From NCBI GenBank assembly GCA_031763025.1, contig JASSKH010000035.1, positions 3,322,320-3,386,319 of the forward strand: a stretch of DNA of 64,000 nucleotides, read 5' to 3'. The notes under the pieces were generated by a model. It saw nothing but the letters and a program-made list of their open reading frames with translations, searched no databases and was not told the DNA's origin. Positions 1 through 10,400 of this stretch are shown here, in pieces. The position numbers were made by a program, and so were the translations under genes. Position 1 is the first letter of the stretch. The number at the start of each line of letters is the position of its first letter. The DNA comes from Macrocystis pyrifera. Taxonomy: Eukaryota; Sar; Phaeophyceae; Laminariales; Laminariaceae.

Positions 1-1386
1 TGAGCTGCATCCTGGGGGGGGTAGGGGATCATCGATTGGAGTTGGAAGTGTTCGTCGCTTGGTTGTTGCAGCGTCATGCCACTTTCATGGCTGATGAACA
101 GAACGCCTCCGAAAGGGGAACACCCAGCATTGGACCCGCCCCATCAAGTGTTGGCTGTTCTGCCATTCTACAGGCAGTAACTGCTGTGGGGTAGTCGTAT
201 ACTGAAGGCTGGCTGGGGGATTGGGGTTTCAGGGTTATCATAGCGCGGAAGTTGCAGCGCATGTGGTCGGACCTGGACATGCACGCCGAATAGGTCGAAA
301 CCTGAGTTTATGTTGGCTATGGAGCTGCTAGATAACCGACGCCTGCGAGGCTAGGCTAGGCTCTCGACGGTATTGTCACGAAACGGTTCGTCCTTCATGA
401 GCAGATGACACTGGTGGCATTTCGGTACGGTTTGCATTCATTCCGAAGAGCATGACCCAATCCGCAATTCAATGCCGACCGCAAGCGCCCCACGTCGTGC
501 ACACACCCCACAGTATACGAGATAGGCCGCTGCTGCTGCTGATGATGATGATGATGCGGCTGCTGCTACTGTTACTCCTGCTACTGCTGCTGCTGCTGTA
601 TTTGAGGTCTCCGGTATAAAATAAAAACTCTAGGACTCGACCATTGAAAAACGTCTTGGGCCATTTTTCGACCGCTCGACGGCGTCAGTCCAACCAACAC
701 CTTACTCCAAACGCCAAGCCTAACCTTTAACACAACCTTAACCCTGACCGCCCCTAGTCTTAACACAGACCCTCAATTGGGCGGCGAGAGTACCGCTAGG
801 GACAGTTCCCAAGGGCCTTCATTCGAGGCGGCTCCAGAACCCCGTGGGCGTTGATCGTGTTTCCTATTTAAGGTTTCCTACGAAGGGTTTCCAAAAATTG
901 TCTCGAACTCAGCCACGAGGCTAAAGAGGGTGCCAACCAGCAGCCCTTCACATGCGTACGTACTGGTACGATATGTCAGGTTCTCGCTGTATTCACACTC
1001 GTGCTCCAGGGCCGTCTCTTCCGCTTTTTTTGTTCTTTCAATGCATCAGCTGTGAGATCGGGGATTTGGTCGAAACTCAGCTGCATATATGATATCGTAC
1101 CAGTATACTTCAATCGCGCGCAGTAGTAGGAGTTTGCTTACAATGGATGAGTTGGCCCTGTTGTTTTGATACTACTAATAATAATACCAGGTACAGCAGT
1201 AGCTATACCAGAGACTAGAGACGGATACAGCAGCAGTGTTGGGACGATGGAGCCAGGATCAGGTATTCTTGTTTTTTTTTTTTTAGATTGTCGAACCGCA
1301 AAGGTTATTGCTGTCGTGACGGAAACGTAGGTAGTGTGTCTGCTGCTAACTGCGTTACACGTCGTACTAGTACACTTCAGCCAAGA
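1..1386. other. Left-end non-coding stretch
   Basis: No coding exon is recognised. Around 531-598 there is a GCT/GAT trinucleotide run. At about 620-790 lies a minus-oriented copy of a dispersed repeat containing TTAGGG-like words (other copies near 14520, 37615 and 42060). The ORFs here are short and show no family pattern. Confidence 0.6.
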
Positions 1387-2380
1387 CGACGCCATCCTAA
1401 GGGATTTGGTACAACTCAGTGATGCTGGAGTAGTTGGAACGGAGGAGCAGGAACCGTTGGCGTTCGTGCTAAGGGCTGTATGGGGCATGTAGTACGCCCA
1501 TGACGCAGAAATTGTCTCGAAGTCGGCTGAAGGGCTCGCGAAAATGATGACAGTCATCGTGACTGTCTTCGAAGCAGCAGGCCTCACAGTGTCGGAAAAG
1601 AAGACAGAGACAATGATTCTACAAACGCCCAGACCAGAAAACCCTCGCACCACCGCTCGTCATCGAAGCAGCAGGCCAGAGGTATAAGCAGACGGCCCAG
1701 TTCTTATACCTAGGCGGCATTATCCACGAAAACGCTGACCTCTCGCTCGAAATCGACCGACGGACCCGCCTCATGCGAGCATGCCTCAAACGGTTCGGCC
1801 CGGAGCTGTATGATAGGACGATCGCCCCCCTTAGTCTGAAAGTCCGAATGCTGAAGGCCGAGGTGATTGAGACACTGCTGTACGGGTGTGTGACGTGGAC
1901 CCTCAGAGCGGAACACTTTGCCAAGCTTCGAACGGCTCACCACCAAGTCCTGTTGCGAGTCAATGGCTTCCAGCACCGATTTCGTACTGACCATACCACC
2001 CTCTCGTGCGCGAAGGCCCTCATGATGACACGTTGCGAGAGCATCGAAACGACCATTCGCAAACGGCGGCTCTTCTTTTTGCGGGGGGGGTGGCACAGCA
2101 AAGCAATGAGCGATTACCCAGTCGGGTAATGTTCGGGATGATGGCATGTGGGGAGAACCCGAGACCTGGCGGACAGTTTAAGACTTGGCATAGATGCATA
2201 GTCGAAGACCTTAGGGAGTTCCGAGCCACCGAAGGGTCAACGGAACTTTCCCCCTTGATGTTTGGAGTTGAGACCGCGCTGGGGTCCACTGCTGCCAAAA
2301 AGGCGGGGAAGTGGTACCGGGGGATCCTCGAAGCAGCCGAACGGTTCATGGTGAGGTGGCACGAGGCTAAGGCTGAGTAG
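1387..2380 (+). pseudogene. Decayed non-LTR retrotransposon reverse transcriptase (3' fragment)
   Basis: Conceptual translation across frames gives the C-terminal half of a LINE-type reverse transcriptase. An early stretch reads LRDLVQLSDAGVVGTEE. It is followed by the palm motif region, where the family YADD reads YAHD at about 1493-1504, so one catalytic aspartate is lost. Later come LKAEVIETLLYGCVTW at about 1848-1900 and the C-terminal tail ending WHEAKAE at 2380. An in-frame TAG sits at 1490-1492 just before the palm motif. There is a frame change near 1630 and another at the poly-G run near 2090. No endonuclease domain or 5' part is seen. The element is inactive, and this piece probably descends from a 5'-truncated insertion. 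The family assignment (jockey/RTE-like) is by pattern memory only. Confidence 0.8.
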
Positions 2381-4184
2381 GCAGCGCCGCGCATCCGCCG
2401 TGGGTGGTGTCCAAGGGAATGGAGGGAGGGGGGGCAACAGGAGGAGTGGCAGAAAACCCGATCAAGGAAATGCGGAGAGGGGGGGAACAGGAGTAGAAGG
2501 GAAACTGCAGTGGACGAAAGTAGGAAGGAGATGGCAGACAGGGTAGCAAGGCACCGGTCAGACTAGGAAGTAGAACATGCCTATACTACTCGTGCCACCA
2601 ACTGGTGCAGCTGGTTCGAACGTGGTCTTCCTTTGTCTGCCGTTTGCTTCTTTTTTTTTCTTGCTCTAATCTTCTGTGATTTTCATTTTATTTCTTTCTC
2701 TTCCTTTCTTCGATTGATAAGCCTTATTGAAGGAGTCGTGTGGCGTGGGTGGACGACGAGCCTGCTTTGCTTGTTTCGTATTGTCTGACGCCGAGGGGCC
2801 GGGCATAGTTGACGAACGCAGGACGGAGGCGGTAGACAGGGTAGCAAGGTACCAGGCGGACTAGCAGGGAGAACCTGGCTATGCTACTCGTACTACAAAC
2901 TGCTGCCGCTACCTGGAGGATGCTTTGTTCTTTGGTTTGCCTGTTATTTTCCCTTGGTTCTTAGTCTTATTCTGTTTACGACAAGTAGTGGTGCTTTTAT
3001 TCTTTTTCCTTTTTTTTTTTTTCAGCTCGTTCTTTTCAAGTGTCTGCCACATCCCCTGCGGGGGGGGCACGACAGTTTGTTTCTTATATTTTTTTCTTGT
3101 TTCTTTTTCTCTTTCGATTTGTCTTCTTTGTTTTAGTTTTTGTTTGTTTCTCTGTTTTTTTTCTTTGTCTCGTTTTCTTTCTCTATTTCATGGAATGTGT
3201 ATGTCGAGTCTGTCGTATCCAGTATGATGACATGGCATTGCATTGCCCACTGTGCTTACTGCATACGTGGCAACGTATTATCTCTGTGGCGTAGCTTTGT
3301 GACCACAGAACTTGTATCTCTTCTAGGATTGAAGAATCGGCACGGACACTGACTGGTTGTGCCGGATGTCGACGGGTAGAAAGAACGGTTTAATGTGAAG
3401 AACACACGCTGTATATACGCACTGCTGTGCGAAGTGCGTACTCGTAGCAAACACAGGTTAAGCTGCAACTCTGTTCGTCAATCAGTGTCGTTAAAAGGCG
3501 TAAAAATGATGGGGTCGGGGCTCTGAGAGCGCAGAACACAACTGCTGCTTGTTGTATTAGTCCATTTCTGGACCCTGCTATCCTTTTTCTAGTTAGACAA
3601 GAGGTGTACACGATGTGTACGACGTGTATCTGACTATTAATACTGTATTATTGTATTTGACCACCAGGTACGTACCTGGTACCATATTTTTTTCCCTGTG
3701 GTATTCTTCCGCTCCAGTATTTTGGAGCCCGTCCTGTGACTATGGACTCAATATTTTGGACATGAGTTAATGCGAGACCACAACAACAGCAATACCAGGC
3801 ATGCAGGTTACAGCAGTTGTACCAAAGGTATTGTACGTCCGAATTATTTCAAGAATGATACCATATGTAGTACATGCAGTACCAATGCGATTGTCAGAGC
3901 AAACACCTTTTAAGGCAGGTGCCCTGCACCAGGAACTGATCGGGCGATGTTGAGATCGGCGAGCTATTTTATGTGCATATCATAGCCGGCTAACCCTTGC
4001 GGCCATCCGATTAACGTTCTATTCTGAAAAGTGCGTACGATACCGATTTGGGTTTCCATGTGTTAATGCGTTCAAAGAGGTAACGAGTGCTGTCCTCTTC
4101 TCCGCTCATAATTGCTCCATTTCTGCGGGCACCTTTTAATTCTTGACTTTTGACCAGCTTTTGACGGCGTTGTAAACTGCTGCC

Positions 4185-4216
<32 letters not shown>

Positions 4217-6226
4217 TGAAAGGATGGGTAGGTAGGTAGGTTATCATACGTCGCACTGTTGCAGACTTCGTTCGGAAGCGTCGCCACTCTCGTTTCCTCG
4301 AGGCTGGATTAAAGCGGCCTTTGCCGGTGGTGGCGATGCTAGGAGGCAAGGATGCGGTGGTGCGGACTCACGACTGCCACGTACGAGTACGTATGGATCG
4401 ATGTACATTACATACCTCGCCCCCTTCTCCCGAAGGGCATAGATATACTTACTTAGATCTCAATCTCTGAGCGTGCTCGGTTGGTACATCCCTGGCCTCT
4501 CAGAGCTCCCACTTGGGAATCGCCTCCGTTTATTACTTGCCGGACCGTTCCAGCGAGTCTTTGTTTTCTCCATTTATTTCTAGTCGTACTGTCAGTCCTT
4601 CTTTCCTTTTTTCTTCTTTCGTTTCGTGTGCGTGCGTGTACTCCGAGCACGGTTGCGCGGGCGAACCCGGCACCGTCGCGGGTGTCAGCGGATGCTGGCG
4701 AGTAGAGGGGGAGTTGCAAGGAGCGCGGTCGCCGCTTTCGTGCCCAGGCGTCGCGTGTGCCTCGAGACACGAGGGATGCATCAATAGGCTCTGTCTGGCC
4801 TCCATTTGTGATTTTGGATAGAGTACGTACGAGTATTTAAGGGTCGTTCGGGATTGTAAGATAATACTCAAGCAGGGCTTATTTTTGCGACCGGGCTGAG
4901 AGTCACAAGAGGGTGGTACCCCGAATGAGCACCAACATTGTCGAGCTTGTGTCGAGGTCCACGGTGAGCACCGGGCTTCACGCGAGGCGGGCGACGGGGC
5001 TCACTGTGGAAGAGAGGGGGGGAAGCTTTACCCGGACTGAATCGGTGGCGAGATGGTCGCGAGAGGGGCGGGCGGCGTACGCGAGGCTGAGAGAGAAGCT
5101 CTGCTGTAAGATTTTTTCTTTTTTTCATTTTTTTCTTTTTTTGACTGGTGTAAGGTGTTCCACTCAGGTAGTAAATTATTACACGAAAGGGGACGGGGAT
5201 TTTTTTTCTTTTAGAATTTTTCGGTTTCATTTCATTGTTTTTGCTGTGTTGCTGTGCCTTTTTTTTTTTTTTTTTTTTTTTTAATCCTCCGGCGTTGTGC
5301 CGTTCTGTGCTATATCTTTCGTACATACGACGAGTACACAGACACAGAGCATATCGAAAGAAGAAAATAAGTACCCTACCTGGGGTATGTACGTATGTAC
5401 GACGTGTGAGCGAGCGTAGCGGAAAACCGCCCGCGACGCGAAGCGTATGTGGCGTCCGAGCTGTTTTCTCCTGAATCAATGAAGCATGGCGGCAAGACTC
5501 TTGGCATTATCAAGTCGCCAGTTTGCAGCTAACTACAGGTGCCATAAAAAAAACAATATTCAATCATGGAGCTCTGTCCGCTTCGCATAATTTGATGTTT
5601 CCTTCCTGAGCGAAGCGCCTTGTACGTATTAAATACCATGGTAGTACAGAAGGCAGGAGGCATTGCGGGGTCCTTTTCTTGATCAAAATAAATAGAGTCA
5701 TCAGGGTACGCAATGGCGAATCTTGAGCGACTCGTTGCGAGAAGGAGCAAGGGAAACAGCAACGACTACGAGCTCGAACGTGCCACCTGAGTCCAGCAAT
5801 TGAGGATGGCAGCTTTGGACCCATATCAGCGGCCGGCAAGGCACTGGTCGCAGGTCGCAGAGCGTGGTGTCCTGTGATCGATTATTCAGCTTGGATTCTC
5901 ATACTTCTATCCATTTGGCATGCTTATACTCACAATCGCAGCGGTCTTGCAGAGCTCCCAAGGCCAAAGCTCCGGAGCGTAGCCAATTGCTGCTGTACCA
6001 GCTACCAAGAGCGCCTGTGGGATTATTAGGTCTGACGAAACCATGGCATGCAAAGCTATTGATAGAGTGTCTTTACGCGAGTACATGTTGGACTTTTGAT
6101 CATCTAGGGTTTTATAATTTTTGAGGTGGCGTTACTGATGTATGAAACGTTAAAAAATAAAAACGGCTTGTATCTCTTCGACATCGTCGAAACAGATCAG
6201 GCACAGCAGTACGCAGCGTCAACAGA
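2381..6226. other. Gene-poor stretch with low-complexity DNA
   Basis: Immediately after the reverse transcriptase remnant, a block at about 2528-2620 is repeated at about 2825-2915. A T-rich region covers about 2640-3200. A block at 3325-3410 has a reverse-complement relative at 44727-44812. A CTG-type trinucleotide run lies at 4179-4215 and a T24 tract at 5259-5282. Several long ORFs cross these tracts (for example minus 4868-5479) but they are compositional and match no family. Confidence 0.55.
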
Positions 6227-6802
6227 ATGGTGACAAGTCGCTACGGCAGCAGCCCGACCCGCGCGGAAAAGCCGGTCATGGCCATGGAGCGAAGCCACAG
6301 GATGTACGTAGGTAAAGTAGGGATCGCCGCCATTGGCAAGGACGTCGAGTGGGATCTCTTACCAGATGAAAATGATCTGCATGCCCCGGGATCGATGCCT
6401 GGCCTTGTCGAATGGAACAACCCGTGTTACATACATGCGTCGAGGACGGCCGAAGAAGCCCCTAGTGGCCGGAGTTCTCTCTGCCCCCAAGAATCAGTAG
6501 CCACTGATCTCGAGGTTCTCACCCAAAATACTGAGCTCGACAGGCACGAGATGTGCATGTCCAGAGCTCAAGCATGGACGGTCGCTATATGCGCGTTGAT
6601 GGGATGCCGTGACGAGGGTGGCATTTCCGCTTCGCTTGAGCTGATGGGAAACGTTGTTCTCAAGATGGAACGGTCTGAACTAAGCCAGACGTTCGTTCAA
6701 TTTGACGAGGCAATGCGGGAGAAGCGGGCAGCCTTTCCAGGCATATTTTCGCCTTCAGGTGGGCAAAGTTGTCGTGAAACGGGACCGTATTTCAGCAGTT
6801 AG
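6227..6802 (+). CDS. Hypothetical ORF, 191 codons, no recognised domain
   Basis: This is the longest uninterrupted frame in the left 7 kb that is not low complexity. It has mixed composition with acidic, Cys and Met residues, for example EWDLLPDENDLH near residue 45. I see no domain, signal peptide or membrane segment. It could be one large exon of an unrecognised gene; a possible donor occurs near 6761 where the frame reads into GTGGGC. It lies on the same strand as the F-box gene, 640 bp upstream of its start, but I could not connect the two. It may also be a chance ORF. Confidence 0.25.
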   Translation: MVTSRYGSSPTRAEKPVMAMERSHRMYVGKVGIAAIGKDVEWDLLPDENDLHAPGSMPGLVEWNNPCYIHASRTAEEAPSGRSSLCPQESVATDLEVLTQNTELDRHEMCMSRAQAWTVAICALMGCRDEGGISASLELMGNVVLKMERSELSQTFVQFDEAMREKRAAFPGIFSPSGGQSCRETGPYFSS

Positions 6803-7439
6803 TAGTACAAGTCATACTACTGTACGGTACCGTAGACGATGGGTAACACAATCCACGACGAGAATCGCTAAATGTCCGACGAGAAACCATTGACGTACTA
6901 AGCCTGATTCAACAACAGAGAGCCCTAAAATTGGCCGTTGGTCCAACACAGAGGGAAGAACAGGTAATCTCACGCCATTGGAAATGAGGGGAAGCTGGGG
7001 GTACATTGCCCCTGTACTTCTCCGCCTCGATGTTATCTCTCGAGTTGATCTGCTCGGGACCTGAAACACTTTGAAACTGGTCTCATCTACGTGCTGAGTA
7101 GCATTTTAACAGTAGAACTCTCCAGCACCCAGTTGCATGGTGCATGTTCTCATCTCTTCAAAGATTTATGAATAAGAGCTTGTCCTCGCTGTTTTACATA
7201 CGGAACCCTTTCCCCTTGTGAGGCAGCAGGGATGCACTGCGGCCAAATTGATGGAACCTGCGTGTATTGTTGGACAAGATGATTACTTGGTACTGCTGAA
7301 TACAGGGTATCGTACTCTACTGTAGATATCGGCAGAAGACACTATTCATATATTTGACTTGACTTTGTACTTAACGTCATGCTGTCGTTTTCCGTGGGCA
7401 GTGGAAGTACTGGTGGTCTCTGTCGCGGCTAAGTTCAAG

Positions 7440-10400
7440 ATGGAAGCGACGGCGTGTCTACCCCTGCACGTGTTGCAGGTTTGACATTGAAATTATTCAA
7501 TACCGGTACTACTGCATTGTCCGTGCAATGCTTGCCGGTACATCGGGCCTGATTTTGCTATGAAGAGGCATGACGGGAAACAAGCCCAATGACACGTTTT
7601 TTAGGTTCATACGTGCGTACAAGAGCAAGAGCTCGTAAGTTCGGAAGCTTCCTACGTCGTACTGCGACTTCAGTGTAATGGTAATATTTTTTTTGCCCTC
7701 CGACAATGTATCGTACATAGGAGCGTACTCATCGAGCGGGCTAAGTAGGAACACCGCGGTCAGGCTCCGCCAGATCATCGGCGAATCCATCGAGGCCGAG
7801 GAGGGCGCTTGTCGGCCGTTACAGTTACTCTTAATCTATAATAATGCCATCGGGACGAACAGTTCGGCATCCCCTCCAACTGGAGTCAGGCAGTCATTCA
7901 ACGAGAGAATCCCTCATGCTGTAACTGTCACATCACCAACCCTCTTTTTCTGTCCCTCTAACCCTTTCTTCACTCTCGAACATGCTTTCCAATTAACAGC
8001 TCGCCTTGGGCTTCATCACTCTAGCCGACAATAGTGTGCTGTGCACGGTAAGCAAAGACTTCCGAGAAGCCGCCGAGGGAGACGGCCTGTGGCAAGGCCC
8101 GTACATGGACCGATTTTGCAAAACAAGTCGCGCAGGGCTCGCACCGACGCATTCGCGAGAAAGAGAAACTGCGGATGAAGCGGACGATGCAGATGGTGCA
8201 CATGCACATGCACATGCACATGCAACCCCCACGACTGACGGAGAAAGCAACCGGGCGCGACGGAACGGCGAAGAGTATGGGGGAGGGTTCAAGAAGCTTT
8301 ATATGAAGCGCATGCAAGATCCCCACGTAAGTGCTTGGGGTGGCATGGAAACGCCAACCAGTAGGGAAAGCATTTATGACTGTGAGTTGGCTGACTACTA
8401 CAGTAAAAATCGCCGAGGGGACTACTGCAGTTATTGGTTGGCTGGGTGTTACAGTCAGTAAATTGCGCGTAGCTGTGCGTCTTTGGTACATATCTTACCG
8501 CGTGTGTGGCACGACATATGTTTACTAGTACAAATAGTATGCCCCTAACCCGTTCGGTACTTCGGAGGTCGCGACCAAAACAGTGACGATTTTAGCGTTA
8601 TCAACATTGTACGAGCAGCTTAGGGGCTTGAAAGTATGGGTAAAGATCATGCTGCGCCTGTGCCGTACGACTCCGTGCAGTGCAACTCGGACATCGATTA
8701 CTTTAATCACGAGGTGGCCACCGCCGTACTCATCACTTTTTACCGTCAATTTCCCCCCTCTGAAGTCTCAATAGGGATAAGGTACAACCGGGCGGACCTC
8801 GAGAAATTATACTTCCCAATAGAGGTGGCTGCAGTTAGTAGGTCTATTGGGACCCAACTACTGCTGTACCAGGTATTACTGTATTGCTGTAATTGTCCGC
8901 TAGCCGGGAAGTCCGGCTAGCTCACAGCCCTATTGGTACTACTGTAGAATGACAGCTTGCATCCCTATTGATACGAGAATGACAGCTCCCAGCCCTATCA
9001 ACGTTAGAATGGTATTACGGGGGTCCATAGTTAACAGGACCTATGGCATACATCAAAACCTATATATTTACCTTTTTTACTAACAATATTTGGTCCTGTT
9101 TACTATGGTCCCCCGTAATAGGTCACAGCCCTATTGATACCAGAATAACAGCTCACAGCCCTGCGTATCAACATTAGAATGACAGCTCGTAATCCGAATG
9201 ATACTATTAAATAGAATGACAGCGACAGTATAGTAGCACCAGTTCCACGTCCGTCGGCTGGAGCAGGGGCGAGGGCAGGAGCTCCAGTGGTAGGACACGA
9301 TGGTGAGATAGGCTAGCTCTCGCTGGGAATTCGCGCTGGTGGATCCTATGTATATAACTGGCGTCAACTGTGTGCTAGAAGGCATACTGCAGAATAGGTG
9401 GTAAAAAACACACACTCGTTTTTTTCGGAGATTTGAGGTCGGAGGGCTCGGATCATCGGCTGCAGATCTCCGGCTTCGCCCAACTCAAAAGGAGTTTCTA
9501 TATTTTTGGCGGTCGTGTATAGTAACTACGGGCTCCGAAACAAATGATATTTGCTCGCACATTTCGATTTTGCGATAGAGTAGCACCCATGATGAAGTCG
9601 ATTCCATACTCGTAAGCCGCCGCCGACCTGAAATGGCCCGCAAGACCCAGCTCCAAGCGCACTATTACTAGCCAAGGAGAGCTACCAGGTACTACCGTGA
9701 GCTGTGAAGAATAGACTCTTCTAGAGGTCTCTGAGTTTTTAAAAGATGTTCGTTACCATTCGAGTATGAAGTGTTCTAACAGACGCTTGGTACCTGGGAT
9801 ACCTTACGGCCGAGGATTCGTCTATCCCCAGTCGTGTCATCGCCACGCCTGCCCTGAAGCTGGTACACCAATTCCTTGGCGTTATCGCAACTGCTGCAGG
9901 TGGGCGATCAGGTGGAAGTGGCTTGGAAGGGAAAATTTCGATTAGAGTCCTTCGAGGTTTACAACGGAATGGCCTGGTGGCTTGCCCAAGTTGTGCGCAA
10001 GGGCAAAGACCCAGGGTACTACCAGGTGAGACGTTTCGCTGAACAGCGCAAGGGCCGCGCTTGTCTTCCCAACTTTTTGCCGTGCCTTGTTTTTCACCTC
10101 TCCGCTCTGTCAACTAGTACATTTTTTCTTGTTTCTTTATCTTCATTTTTAGCAGGGCTGTTCACGAGTCAAGACCCGACCCGCGGGTCTGGATAAGAGG
10201 TCTTCAACACCTCAGAGGTCGGGTTGGGTCGGGTCGGGTCAAGAGGTTTTCGAAATCTCACGGGTCAAATGAGGTCGGATCGTTTCGACCCGACCCGCGA
10301 GTTTTACCCGAACCATGAACAGTCCTGATTTTTACGTTTCAGCTTGACTCGTGAGAGTTTTTTATCCTTCAGCGGCTTGACAAGCCGTCCTCATGTGATC

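Noticed and set aside
4868-5479. Minus-strand 203-codon ORF
   Set aside because: It runs through poly-T/poly-A tracts (Lys and Phe homopolymers), has no family pattern, and has equally long overlapping frames on the other strand.
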